The notes beneath the pieces were generated by a model. It did not search any database. It worked only from the letters and a program-made list of their open reading frames with translations, and had not been told where the DNA came from. Position numbers and translations under genes: made by a program. A stretch of DNA of 64,000 nt from Thiomonas sp. FB-Cd. GTDB lineage: Bacteria > Pseudomonadota > Gammaproteobacteria > Burkholderiales > Burkholderiaceae_C. The stretch is taken from the NCBI RefSeq assembly GCF_000733775.1, contig NZ_JPOE01000005.1, positions 992,001-1,056,000 of the forward strand, written 5' to 3'. Positions within the stretch are counted from its first letter, which is position 1; each line of letters opens with the position of its first letter. Positions 16,367-25,283 of this stretch are shown here, in pieces.

Positions 16367-19195
16367 ATGAATCTTCGCGCTGCGCTGAGTTTTGCCGCCA
16401 CGGCTCTTTTGACGCTATCGCTGACAGCCTGCGGCGGAGGGGGGGATAGCACAACGCTGATGGGGCCCAATACCAGCTACCAAGTCACCGGCACGGTGGC
16501 CTATGGCCATCCCGTGGCAGGGCAAACGGTCGAGGCCATCGACTCGACAGGCACGGTCTGCGCCAAGGCCACCACGGCCAGCGATGGCACGTATGCCATG
16601 AACACCACGAGCTGTGCGCCTGGATCGGCCGCACTCACGGTGGTGGGCTACACCACGCCCAATGGCGCGCCCTTGATGGCCGTCGCAGTCCCTCCGCAGG
16701 GCGCTCCCGTCATCAACGGTGTGGTCAACGTGGATCCGATGAGCACCTTGCTGTCCTATGACGCAGCGGGCCTGGTGACATCGGCAACCCTTCCGGCCAC
16801 GGCGGGTCAAGTGCTGGCGTTATTGCCGCAGGTGACTACCACACAGTACCTCCAGGCGAAGGCCAGCATCCTGACGGCACCGCTGCTACAAGCCTTGGCT
16901 ACTTACGGCGTGAGCACCACGGGATTTGATCCCACGACAACACCCTTCGTCGCCAATAGCCAGGGGCTGGACGGATTCTTTGATGGCAACCCATTCTCCG
17001 CTCCCACCCCATCGAGCGTGCAGGTTGCAGCGCCCGCATCGGCTGGGCCCTTGGTTCAGGTCACCTTGCCCACGACGGTGCGCAGCCAGTCGTCGGTCAT
17101 TTCGGTCTCGTCCTACACGCTCGGTGGACGCGTCTCCGGACTGTCTGGCGGCTCAGTGACCTTGCTGCTCAATGGGGGCAACGCCTTCACGCTCACCGCC
17201 AACGGCACGTTTACGTTCCCGACGCAGATCAGCAGCACCTACACCGTGACCGTGGGCACGCAGCCCACCGGGCAGACCTGCACCGTCTCCAACGGCTCCG
17301 GTGCAGGCGTCACGGCCAATGTGAGCAACGTGAGCGTCACCTGCTCGACCAACACCTACACCATCGGCGGCACGGTCTCGGGTCTGGCCAGCGGCACCCA
17401 GGTCACGCTGGACAACAACGGCGCCGACCCCACCACGGTGACGGCCAACGGCGGCTTCACTTTCTCCACCCCGGTGGCTTACAACGGTAGCTATGCGGTG
17501 ACCGTGGGCACGCAGCCCACCGGGCAGACGTGCACCGTCTCCAACGGCTCGGGCTCGGGCGTCACGGCCAATGTCAGCAACGTGAGCGTCACCTGCTCGA
17601 CCAACACCTACACCATCGGCGGCACGGTCTCGGGTCTGGCCAGCGGCACCCAGGTCACGCTGGACAACAACGGCGCCGACCCCACCACGGTGACGGCCAA
17701 CGGCGGCTTCACTTTCTCCACCCCGGTGGCTTACAACGGTAGCTATGCGGTGACCGTGGGCACGCAGCCCACCGGGCAGACGTGCACCGTCTCCAACGGC
17801 TCGGGCTCGGGCGTCACGGCCAATGTCAGCAACGTGAGCGTCACCTGCTCAACCAACACCTACACCATCGGCGGCACGGTCTCGGGTCTGGCCAGCGGCA
17901 CCCAAGTCACGCTCGACAACAACGGCGCCGACCCCACCACGGTGACGGCCAACGGCGGCTTCACTTTCTCCACCCCGGTGGCTTACAACGGTACCTATGC
18001 GGTGACCGTGGGCACGCAGCCCACCGGGCAGACGTGCACGGTCTCCAACGGCTCCGGCGCAGGAGTCACGGCGAACACAAGCAATGTGGCGGTGACATGT
18101 GCTGACTACCAATTCGTCTACGTGACGAACAAGAACGGCCACTCCGTGTCGGCCTATAAGATTGATAACACCACGGGCGCACTCACCCCCGTCGCAGGGA
18201 GCCCGTTTCTCACAGGGAACGCACCCACCTCTGTCACGGTCAATCCGACGAGCACCTTTGCCTATGTGACAAACTATAGTGACGACACCATCTCGGCCTA
18301 CAGCATCAATGCCACCACGGGCGCACTCACCCCGGTCGCAGGGAGCCCGTTTCCCAACCCAGGAGGCGGTGGGCCCCAATCCATTGCGATACTCCCCACG
18401 GGCACTTTCGCTTATGTAGGGAACTCTGGCACCTTCAACATTACGGGCTATAGCATCAATGCCACCACGGGTGCGCTCACGCCGGCCGCAGGGAGCCCGT
18501 TTCTCACAGGGGCCACAGCGGGATCATCGCAGGTAGACGTTACCTCCCTCGCATTTTCCCCAGCAAACGCTGGGGGGCAATTCTTCCTCTTCGCGGTGGG
18601 CTATTCAAGCAACGTCGTCGCGAACTACAACGTTGATAGCACGACGGGCGCGCTCACGCTAGGTAGTCCACTCAATCTTCCAAATGGAGACAACCCCCTC
18701 TCTGTCGCGGTCTATCCCATTTCACTTCCATGCACCGCCAATTATTGCCCCTCCTATGGCTATTTATATGCGGCCAACCAAAACGGCTACAACGTCACGG
18801 AACTCAATTACAACGTTTTTACTGGCGCGATCACTGGTGGGAATGGCCCAACTTCGATACAAGGTTTCCCCGAAGCCGTCACGATCAGCCGCGCTGGCAC
18901 TTTTGCCTATGTGACGAACATTACCAACAACCCCGATGGCCAGGTTTTGGCGTATAGCATCGATCCACCAACGGGCGGTCTTACGGAGATCGCAGGTAGT
19001 CCGTTTGCCGCCGGAAATACGCCCGGCGCCATCGCGCTCAACCCTGCTGGCACCTTCGCTTATGTGGTAAACATGGGCGACAACACCCTATCAGCCTACA
19101 GTATCAATCCGACCACGGGCGCGCTCACGCCGGTTCCAGGGAGCCCATTTCCCACAGGCGCCTCGCCTTCCTCTGTCGTCGTGGCGCAGCCTTGA
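16367..19195 (+). CDS. Large secreted lipoprotein with tandem repeats and a C-terminal beta-propeller
   Basis: A 942-residue protein. Residues 1-22 form a lipoprotein signal with the lipobox LTAC and Cys22, followed by GGGG, so it should be anchored at the outer membrane. Residues about 35-250 hold a carboxypeptidase-like beta-sandwich and linker. Residues about 250-578 contain four modules beginning YTLGG/YTIGG and ending TCTVSNGSG, the last three almost identical. Residues about 580-942 form a lactonase/YVTN-type propeller with repeated FAYVTN, YSINPTTGALTPV and GSPF blades. There is no visible active site, so an adhesive or cell-surface role is more likely than enzymatic. The start has no clear ribosome site. 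Confidence 0.85.
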   Translation: MNLRAALSFAATALLTLSLTACGGGGDSTTLMGPNTSYQVTGTVAYGHPVAGQTVEAIDSTGTVCAKATTASDGTYAMNTTSCAPGSAALTVVGYTTPNGAPLMAVAVPPQGAPVINGVVNVDPMSTLLSYDAAGLVTSATLPATAGQVLALLPQVTTTQYLQAKASILTAPLLQALATYGVSTTGFDPTTTPFVANSQGLDGFFDGNPFSAPTPSSVQVAAPASAGPLVQVTLPTTVRSQSSVISVSSYTLGGRVSGLSGGSVTLLLNGGNAFTLTANGTFTFPTQISSTYTVTVGTQPTGQTCTVSNGSGAGVTANVSNVSVTCSTNTYTIGGTVSGLASGTQVTLDNNGADPTTVTANGGFTFSTPVAYNGSYAVTVGTQPTGQTCTVSNGSGSGVTANVSNVSVTCSTNTYTIGGTVSGLASGTQVTLDNNGADPTTVTANGGFTFSTPVAYNGSYAVTVGTQPTGQTCTVSNGSGSGVTANVSNVSVTCSTNTYTIGGTVSGLASGTQVTLDNNGADPTTVTANGGFTFSTPVAYNGTYAVTVGTQPTGQTCTVSNGSGAGVTANTSNVAVTCADYQFVYVTNKNGHSVSAYKIDNTTGALTPVAGSPFLTGNAPTSVTVNPTSTFAYVTNYSDDTISAYSINATTGALTPVAGSPFPNPGGGGPQSIAILPTGTFAYVGNSGTFNITGYSINATTGALTPAAGSPFLTGATAGSSQVDVTSLAFSPANAGGQFFLFAVGYSSNVVANYNVDSTTGALTLGSPLNLPNGDNPLSVAVYPISLPCTANYCPSYGYLYAANQNGYNVTELNYNVFTGAITGGNGPTSIQGFPEAVTISRAGTFAYVTNITNNPDGQVLAYSIDPPTGGLTEIAGSPFAAGNTPGAIALNPAGTFAYVVNMGDNTLSAYSINPTTGALTPVPGSPFPTGASPSSVVVAQP
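17341..18096 (+). repeat. Three tandem 252-bp repeats within the lipoprotein gene
   Basis: Units start at 17341, 17593 and 17845. The first two appear identical or nearly so at DNA level, and the third differs at a handful of positions. Each encodes 84 residues from CSTNTYTIGG to GVTANVSNVSVT. A diverged fourth unit precedes them at about 17119-17340. The near-identity, including synonymous sites, indicates recent duplication or gene conversion and predicts copy-number variation. Confidence 0.92.
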
Positions 19196-19389
19196 AGTGG
19201 CGCGTGCCGATCTTCTTATTAACAACCGTTTTCAAGACGCGAAGCAATCGAGAACGCCAAGCCCGTGAATCAACGGCTTGGCAATCTCAAAATTCAGTCT
19301 AGATTTCTAGTGCCTACTTGGTGCAATGCCAGGTGAGTTTCGAGAAGGACACGGCTTCGAGAACACTGTTTTGGGACGCGCCGGGCAAG

Positions 19390-19709
19390 CGGCGGGGGAG
19401 CTTACGGATCCACGACGCAACCTCCTTCCTGCGCGCTGGCGTCAGATCTTTTTTCTGATGACCTCCTGCAAGATCTGCTTGTGCAGCGTGAGGTCCGCCA
19501 CGATGCGCTTGAGGCGCGCATTTTCCTCGGTCAGTTGGCGCAACTGACGCAGCTCCGCAACGCCGAGATCAGCGTACTTCTTCCTCCAGACGTAGAAGGT
19601 CGCCTCGCTGATGCCCATTTGCCGCCACACATCGCCCACGGCGCGTACCCGATTCCGCCAGTCGCAGTGCGTAGGCAACCTGCTCTTCGGTGAACTTGCT
19701 CTTCTTCAT
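19390..19709 (-). pseudogene. IS3-family remnant: frameshifted orfA and the first codons of orfB
   Basis: From 19709 the minus strand reads MKKSKFTEEQVAYALRLAES. After GT the frame shifts by one to VGDVWRQMGISEATFYVWRK and continues through the leucine-zipper region (LRQLTEENARLKRIVADLTL) to a stop at 19442. Together these make a complete orfA split by a frameshift near 19645. Downstream, LTPARRKEV is the beginning of orfB (about 19446-19410), which then loses homology. The element is dead and most of it is gone. Confidence 0.8.
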
Positions 19710-19990
19710 CGCTTGTGCTCCTGGGCCGCTGCGCGGCCTGGTCACAAACGACCGTACTCTAGTTTTGACCTGTAGCGAAATTCCGGTGCAACGTCACGCG
19801 CACAGGTCGCGCACAATCTGTGCACATCCTAGTCCAGCGTCGGAGGTTGAGGGCGCTGCGGCAGTAGGTGTATGCAGCCGAATTTCGAGGCGGTATGCAG
19901 CCTGACCCCCTTGCGTCCCATGCGCCGGCAGCGAGACGTCATGCACTCCCTGACGCTTGGCAGGCAGAATGCCGTGGCAGAACAACGTCT

Positions 19991-20078
19991 TTCGACACTC
20001 TGTTCTCCACCGGGAGGCGGAGCGACCGGCGTCGTTTGACACTTTGTTCTGCTTTTTCACACTTTGTTCTGCCGAACC
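19991..20078 (+). repeat. Three more copies of the TTTGACACTTTGTT-like repeat
   Basis: Copies at 19991-20006 (TTCGACACTCTGTTCT), 20035-20050 and 20053-20078 lie in one orientation directly upstream of the MBL hydrolase start. The last shares the downstream extension GCCGAACC with the copy at 15563. The rest of 19710-20090 shows no gene. Confidence 0.75.
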
Positions 20079-20090
20079 TCTTGCGCCTCC

Positions 20091-20729
20091 ATGCTGAACT
20101 ACCGCATTATTCCGGTCACGCCCTTTGAGCAAAATTGTTGCCTGTTGTGGGATGACGAGACGGGGCACGCCGTGTTGACCGATCCAGGCGGCGATCTCGA
20201 GCGCGTGTTCGCCATCGTCGCGCGCGAAGGTGTGGAGTTGCAGGCCGTGTGGTTGACCCACGCCCATATCGACCACGCCGGCGCCGCGGCCCCTGCAGCG
20301 CGACGCGCTGGCGTGCCCATCATGGGTCCCCATCCGGACGACAAGTTCTGGATCGACATGCTGCCGCAGCAGGCCCAAATGTTCGGCTTTTCGCAAGCCG
20401 AACCCTTTACACCCGATCGTTGGCTTCACGATGGCGACACCCTTACGCTGGGAAGCCTGCGCTTTGACGTTCGCCACTGCCCAGGCCACACACCGGGGCA
20501 CGTGGTCTTTCACCAGCCGCAGGCGCAACGCTGCTGGGTCGGCGATGTCCTGTTCGCCGGATCCATCGGTCGAACCGACTTTCCGCGCGGCAACCAGAAG
20601 CAATTGATCGATAGCATCGTGCAAAAGCTCTGGCCCATGGGTGACGACACCGTGTTCATCCCCGGGCACGGGCCGGAATCGACCTTCGGCGATGAACGCC
20701 GCCATAACCCTTATGTTGGGGGCACCTGA
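20091..20729 (+). CDS. MBL-fold metallohydrolase, glyoxalase II-like
   Basis: A 212-residue metallo-beta-lactamase-fold protein with the full metal set: THAHIDHAG (THxHxDHxG), CPGHTPGHVVF, GDVLFAGSIGRTD and FIPGHGPEST. It has the YcbL/GloB-like length without the C-terminal GloB substrate domain. It starts MLNYRIIPVTPFEQNC, the usual beginning of this group. The ATG at 20091 is chosen because the upstream codons belong to the repeat. It probably hydrolyses a thioester such as S-lactoylglutathione, cytoplasmic. Confidence 0.9.
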   Translation: MLNYRIIPVTPFEQNCCLLWDDETGHAVLTDPGGDLERVFAIVAREGVELQAVWLTHAHIDHAGAAAPAARRAGVPIMGPHPDDKFWIDMLPQQAQMFGFSQAEPFTPDRWLHDGDTLTLGSLRFDVRHCPGHTPGHVVFHQPQAQRCWVGDVLFAGSIGRTDFPRGNQKQLIDSIVQKLWPMGDDTVFIPGHGPESTFGDERRHNPYVGGT

Positions 20730-20774
20730 GCGAATGGCCCGCGGCGTCCAGGCTTGGGTGGGGGTTGGCGCGCG

Positions 20775-21188
20775 TCAGCCGTAGACGTGCAGGTCACTCA
20801 TGACGAGCCGCACGCCCTGCGTGGCGCGTGCCACGTGGACCGCTCGCGCCGCCTCTTTCGCACTCGCTGCGGCACCGCTCAGACGCGCCACGCCCTTGCG
20901 CGCCTCCACACGGATATCCAGGCGGCTCAGGGTCTCATCCCTCAAAAGCGCCTCCTTCACGCTGGCGGCAATGCTCGCATCATCGACATGGGTTTGGAAC
21001 CCGCGCTGCGGCCACCATGGCCCGGCAGACTCATCGCGCGGATGCGCAAACTGCGCAAGGCTCGTCCGCTGCACGGCCTTATCCTGCGTGACTTCGACAG
21101 CCTGACTGCGAACGCTGCCCAAGGCCAACAAAAACACGGTTGCGCCGGTGGCCGGAATCACCCTGCCAAGACGGGAGTTTGTAGTCAT
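20775..21188 (-). CDS. Periplasmic BON-domain protein
   Basis: A 137-residue protein with an N-terminal hydrophobic signal (about residues 8-28, ATGATVFLLALGSVRS), a linker, and a BON domain from about 65 to the end (DDASIAASVKEALLRDETLS, then IRVEARKGVARLSGAAASAK). BON domains bind phospholipid or serve in envelope-stress proteins of the OsmY type. It is a single-domain member and converges on the MBL gene. No operon partner is seen. Confidence 0.8.
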   Translation of the reverse strand: MTTNSRLGRVIPATGATVFLLALGSVRSQAVEVTQDKAVQRTSLAQFAHPRDESAGPWWPQRGFQTHVDDASIAASVKEALLRDETLSRLDIRVEARKGVARLSGAAASAKEAARAVHVARATQGVRLVMSDLHVYG

Positions 21189-21490
21189 GCGAGGCTCCTT
21201 TGTTTGAAGTTGCGGACAGCAACAACAGCGCCGCCCAGCCTCGACTTAGCAACCTGCGTGCCCGCATGTTCATCGGCCTTTGAAATCATGACCTTACGCA
21301 AGCTGCGCCCTTGCTCCAAGCCTCACCCGAGATCCAGACTGGGCGATTCTGAAGGCATGATGTCGCCATGACCCGACCACTTGCCAGCCTGCGGCGCCAT
21401 CTGCTTGATTGCAAAGCACTTTGTGCGTCGCCTGATAGCGACAAAGCGTCTCGAGAGTGCCCGTGATCGGAAATCCGCCCCCGATAACGG
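21189..21490. other. No gene recognised
   Basis: About 300 bases between the BON gene start and the pyrE stop. Overlapping frames on the minus strand have no motif, and no clear terminator or repeat was seen. Confidence 0.5.
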
Positions 21491-22168
21491 TCAAGTCGCC
21501 GAAACACCGTAACGCTCACGGTACTCCCGGACCTTCGGCAACCATTGCGCGAGCTCGCCGTTGGGCATCGAGGCGAGCGCTTCGAGCAAGGCGTCGAGAT
21601 TGGCGATGGCCACCACCGGTAGTCCGTGCACAGCCTGCACGTGCTGCACGGCGGATTCCTCCAGAGTCTGGCCGGCCATCGCGGCCTTTTCCTGGCGATC
21701 CAATGCAATCAGCACCGCGACCGGCGTCGCCCCGGCGCCACGGATCAGACGCACGGACTCACCAATCGCTGTACCGGCGGAAATGACGTCATCCACGATC
21801 ACCACCCGGCCCGTCATGGGTGCGCCCACAAGCGCACCGCCTTCGCCGTGGTCCTTGGCCTCCTTGCGGTTGTAGGCGAAGCCCACGTTGCGTCCGCGCC
21901 GGGCCAATTCAACAGCAAGCACAGCAGCCAGCCCAATGCCCTTGTACGCTGGACCGAACAGCATGTCGAACTCGATGCCGCTGGCGAGCAGCGCATCGGC
22001 ATAGAACGCCGCCAACCGACCAAGCTTGGCGCCGTCGTCGAACAGCCCGGCATTGAAGAAATAGGGCGTGTCGCGCCCGGCCTTCGTAACAAAGGCGCCA
22101 AAGCGGATGACGCCGCTGTCAACAGCGAAGCGGACGAAGTCTCGGGCGATGGGGTGAGATGGCATCAT
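21491..22168 (-). CDS. pyrE: Orotate phosphoribosyltransferase
   Basis: A 225-residue PyrE: FGAFVTKAGRDTPYFFNAGL near the N-terminus, the substrate hood FGPAYKGIGLA, AYNRKEAKDHGEGG with the catalytic lysines, and the PRPP-binding motif VVIVDDVISAGTAIGE. It converts orotate plus PRPP to orotidine 5'-phosphate in pyrimidine synthesis. Two adjacent ATG codons (22168, 22165) can start it. It is divergent from ampG and stands alone, as pyrE often does in Burkholderiales. Confidence 0.96.
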   Translation of the reverse strand: MMPSHPIARDFVRFAVDSGVIRFGAFVTKAGRDTPYFFNAGLFDDGAKLGRLAAFYADALLASGIEFDMLFGPAYKGIGLAAVLAVELARRGRNVGFAYNRKEAKDHGEGGALVGAPMTGRVVIVDDVISAGTAIGESVRLIRGAGATPVAVLIALDRQEKAAMAGQTLEESAVQHVQAVHGLPVVAIANLDALLEALASMPNGELAQWLPKVREYRERYGVSAT

Positions 22169-22257
22169 GGTTCGAACGAAGTTGGCGAGTGATTCGGCAT
22201 GCGGAGTGAAGCCTCCGGACCGGAGGCTATGCTACGGCCTGTCCCTGCTCGCACCGC

Positions 22258-23643
22258 ATGTCCGCCGCCGCCCCAAACCGCACCGAAAGGCTTCCGCCCT
22301 GGGTCTTGCTTCGCCAGGTTTTCGCGAACCGGCGCATGGCCGCGCTGCTTCTTCTCGGCTTTTCCTCGGGTCTGCCGCTGGCCCTCACGGCGGGCACGCT
22401 CCAGGCTTGGCTGACGGTCGAAGGCGTGAGTCTGAAGGCCATCGGTTTCGCCACGTTGATCGGCCAGGCCTACGTGTTCAAGTTCGCCTGGGCACCAGGC
22501 ATGGACCGCATCCAGCCACCATCGCTCGTGCGCGCGCTGGGACGCAGGCGCGGATGGCTCCTGTTGATGCAGGCGCTTCTCGCAGCCAGCTTGGCGGCCA
22601 TTGCGATTGTCGGCATTCCGGCGCCCACCGCCACCAGCGCCTGGCCCGGACTGGACCGTCTGGCCGGGGCGCTGGGGATTCCCGCAGGAGATATGCGCTT
22701 GTTGCCGGTCGGGATACTGGCCGTCGCCGTGGCCTTTTTTTCCGCCTCCCAGGATATCGTGATCGACGCCTATCGCACCGACTTGCTTCCGCCTGAAGAA
22801 CGTGGCGCGGGCGCGGCCGTGGCGGTCCTCGGGTATCGGCTCGCGATGCTGGTCTCGGGAGGCCTGGCGCTATGGCTGGCGGCCGAGTATCTGGGTTGGC
22901 GCGGGATGTACGCGCTGATGGCTGGCCTCATGGCTGTGCTGATGCTGGCCACGCTCTTCGCCCCCCCGACTCCGGGCAACATCAAGGCGCCGCGCAGCCT
23001 GACCGAGGCCGTGGTCGAGCCAGCGCGCGAGTTCTTCGCCCGTCGCGGAGCCGTGGCGCTGCTCGTCGCCATCGTCTTGTACAAGTTAGGCGACGCCTTC
23101 GCCGGCGCGCTTTCCACCACTTTTCTCATTCGCGGCGCCGGCTACAGTCCGGCCGAGGTCGGCCTGGTTTACAAGACCATGGGCATCGCGACCACCATCG
23201 TCGGCGCCCTGTTGGGCGGAGCGTGGCTCGCACGGCTCGGGCTTTGGCGTTCGCTGGTGTGGTTCGGCGTTGGCCAAGGCTTGTCCAACCTGGCCTATTG
23301 GGCGCTAGCCGTGCTGCCCTCGAACCTGGCACTGATGGCCGCGGCCGTGGGCATCGAAAATTTCACCGGCGGCATGGGCACGGCTGCCTTTGTCGCCTTT
23401 CTTTCCGCGCTTTGCGACGCGCGCTTCTCGGCCACGCAATTTGCGTTGCTGTCGGCACTGTCGGCAGTGGGTCGTGTCTACGTGGGTCCGGCCACGGGTT
23501 TTCTTGTCGAGGCCTGGGGTTGGCCGCATTTCTATCTCCTGACCGTGGTGGCGTCGGCGCCCGGCGTGCTGATGGTGGTGTGGCTGCGCCGCGTGATCGA
23601 GACGCAGGACCGCATTCACGCCCCGCGCCAAGCCGCCGTGTAA
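22258..23643 (+). CDS. ampG: AmpG-family muropeptide permease (MFS)
   Basis: A 461-residue MFS protein with the AmpG signature: FSSGLPLALTAGTLQAWLTV near the N-terminus, FKFAWAPGMDR, SQDIVIDAYRTDLLPPEERG in the middle, and FVAFLSALCDARFSATQFAL in the second half. AmpG imports GlcNAc-anhydroMurNAc peptides for cell-wall recycling and feeds AmpC induction. It has about twelve to fourteen membrane segments. No ribosome site is obvious before the ATG at 22258, but the next residues fit the family. Confidence 0.92.
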   Translation: MSAAAPNRTERLPPWVLLRQVFANRRMAALLLLGFSSGLPLALTAGTLQAWLTVEGVSLKAIGFATLIGQAYVFKFAWAPGMDRIQPPSLVRALGRRRGWLLLMQALLAASLAAIAIVGIPAPTATSAWPGLDRLAGALGIPAGDMRLLPVGILAVAVAFFSASQDIVIDAYRTDLLPPEERGAGAAVAVLGYRLAMLVSGGLALWLAAEYLGWRGMYALMAGLMAVLMLATLFAPPTPGNIKAPRSLTEAVVEPAREFFARRGAVALLVAIVLYKLGDAFAGALSTTFLIRGAGYSPAEVGLVYKTMGIATTIVGALLGGAWLARLGLWRSLVWFGVGQGLSNLAYWALAVLPSNLALMAAAVGIENFTGGMGTAAFVAFLSALCDARFSATQFALLSALSAVGRVYVGPATGFLVEAWGWPHFYLLTVVASAPGVLMVVWLRRVIETQDRIHAPRQAAV

Positions 23644-23697
23644 GGCCAAGCGCGACAAAGGCCCGCATTGCCCTCCCGCTGCCTATACTGCGGGCCG

Positions 23698-24696
23698 ATG
23701 AACCCTGCATTTAACCCCGAACAGGCCCTCGAACTGGGTCGCAACACCCTGGAAATCGAGGCGGCTGCGCTCCAGGCACTGGCTGCGCGCATCACTCAGC
23801 CACCGCTGGCCACGGCGTTCAAGGACACGGTGCGCTGCATCCTGGGCTGCCGCGGGCGGGTCGTGGTATCGGGCATGGGAAAAAGCGGGCACATCGCGCG
23901 CAAGCTGGCCGCAACGCTTGCATCGACCGGAACCCCTGCCTACTTTGTCCACCCTGCCGAGGCGAGCCACGGCGACCTGGGCATGGTGACCGATACCGAC
24001 GTGTTCATCGCATTGTCGAACTCGGGAGAAAGCGAGGAGCTCGTGCGCATCGTGCCGCTGGTCAAGCGCTTGGGCGCCAGGCTCGTCGCCATCACCGGCC
24101 GCGCCGACTCGACGCTGGCGCAGCATGCCGACATTCATCTTGACTGCGCTGTCGAGCAAGAGGCCTGCCCCCTCAATCTTGCTCCCACGGCCAGCACCAC
24201 GGCCCAGCTTGCGCTGGGCGACGCACTGGCCGTGGCGCTACTGGACGCACGCGGATTCGGCCCGGACGACTTCGCCCGCACCCACCCGGGGGGCAGCCTC
24301 GGGCGCAAGCTGCTCACGCATGTGGCCGACGTGATGCGCACGGGCGACGCCGTGCCCAGCGTGCCTCAATCCGCACCCTTCTCGGCTGCGCTGCTGGAGA
24401 TGACGCGCAAGGGTCTGGGCATGACGGCTGTCGTCGACGACGCTGGGCAGTTGTTGGGGGTGATCACCGATGGTGATTTGCGCCGGCTGCTCGAGCGTGG
24501 GGCAGACTTGCGCCAGCTCTCGGTCGGCCAGGCCATGCACCCGAATCCGCGCACCATCGCCGCGGGGGCGCTTGCCGTGGAGGCGGTGCAAATGATGGAG
24601 CAGCATCGCATCAACCAGATGGTCGTCGTCGACGCACAGCGACACCCGATCGGCGCGCTCAATATGCACGACCTTTTCGCGGCCAAGGTGGTGTGA
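23698..24696 (+). CDS. kdsD: D-arabinose-5-phosphate isomerase (KpsF/GutQ family)
   Basis: A 332-residue protein with an N-terminal SIS domain (VVVSGMGKSGHIARKLAATL, ALSNSGESEELV, AHPGGSLGRKLL-like THPGGSLGRKLL) and two C-terminal CBS domains (VVDDAGQLLGVITDGDLRRL and MVVVDAQRHPIGALNMHDLF). It isomerises ribulose-5-phosphate to arabinose-5-phosphate for KDO synthesis. Start 23698 follows the family. It is the first gene of kdsD-kdsC-lptC, with spacers of three and five bases. Confidence 0.95.
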   Translation: MNPAFNPEQALELGRNTLEIEAAALQALAARITQPPLATAFKDTVRCILGCRGRVVVSGMGKSGHIARKLAATLASTGTPAYFVHPAEASHGDLGMVTDTDVFIALSNSGESEELVRIVPLVKRLGARLVAITGRADSTLAQHADIHLDCAVEQEACPLNLAPTASTTAQLALGDALAVALLDARGFGPDDFARTHPGGSLGRKLLTHVADVMRTGDAVPSVPQSAPFSAALLEMTRKGLGMTAVVDDAGQLLGVITDGDLRRLLERGADLRQLSVGQAMHPNPRTIAAGALAVEAVQMMEQHRINQMVVVDAQRHPIGALNMHDLFAAKVV

Positions 24697-24699
24697 CGC

Positions 24700-25278
24700 A
24701 TGACCGACCTGCCCGTTTTCGATACGCGCCCGCGTCTTCAATTCGACACGGAGATTCTTTTGCGGGCGCAGGATATCCGCGTGCTTTTGCTGGACGTGGA
24801 CGGAGTTCTGACCCCTGGTGACCTGCTGGTGGGCGAGTCCGGCGAGACACACAAGCGCTTTTCCACCCTTGACGGTCACGGCCTGAAACTTCTCGCGGCC
24901 TGCGGCGTTGCGCCGGTTGTGGTTTCGGGCCGCGACAGCCCTGCGCTGCGTACCCGGCTGCGAGAACTTGGCTTGCTGGAGCGCTCCGTGCTCGGGCGAG
25001 CACACAAGCTGCCAGGCGCCGCCCGCCTGTTGCAGGACCTGGACGTGAGCTGGGAGCAGGCCGCTGTCATGGGGGATGACTGGCCCGACTTGCCCCTGTT
25101 GGTGCGTGCTCGTCTGGCCGCCTGCCCTGCCGTGGCCCATCCCGAAGTGCGCGCGCGGTCACATTACCGCACGCAGGCCGCAGCGGGTTTCGGCGCCGTG
25201 CGCGAACTGTGCGACCTGCTGCTGGTTGCGCAGGGCCAGTACCGCCGTCTGCTCGAGCAGGCCATAGCCGGAGACTGA
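24700..25278 (+). CDS. kdsC: 3-deoxy-D-manno-octulosonate 8-phosphate phosphatase
   Basis: A 192-residue HAD phosphatase of the KdsC type, without a cap: DxD motif VLLLDVDGVLTPGDLL (about residues 27-42), FSTLDGHGLKLL, VVVSGRDSPALRTR, and the metal-binding VMGDDWPDLPLL. It removes phosphate from KDO-8-P, the step before CMP-KDO activation. It sits between kdsD and lptC in the conserved LPS-core order. Confidence 0.95.
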   Translation: MTDLPVFDTRPRLQFDTEILLRAQDIRVLLLDVDGVLTPGDLLVGESGETHKRFSTLDGHGLKLLAACGVAPVVVSGRDSPALRTRLRELGLLERSVLGRAHKLPGAARLLQDLDVSWEQAAVMGDDWPDLPLLVRARLAACPAVAHPEVRARSHYRTQAAAGFGAVRELCDLLLVAQGQYRRLLEQAIAGD

Positions 25279-25283
25279 TTGCC

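Noticed and set aside
17341..18096. CRISPR or satellite array
   Set aside because: The 252-bp units lie in frame in a lipoprotein gene and encode beta-rich modules.
20037..20065. Promoter reading of TTGACA within the TTTGACAC repeat
   Set aside because: TTGACA matches a -35 box, but no TATAAT-like element is found 16-18 bases downstream, and other copies face away from genes.
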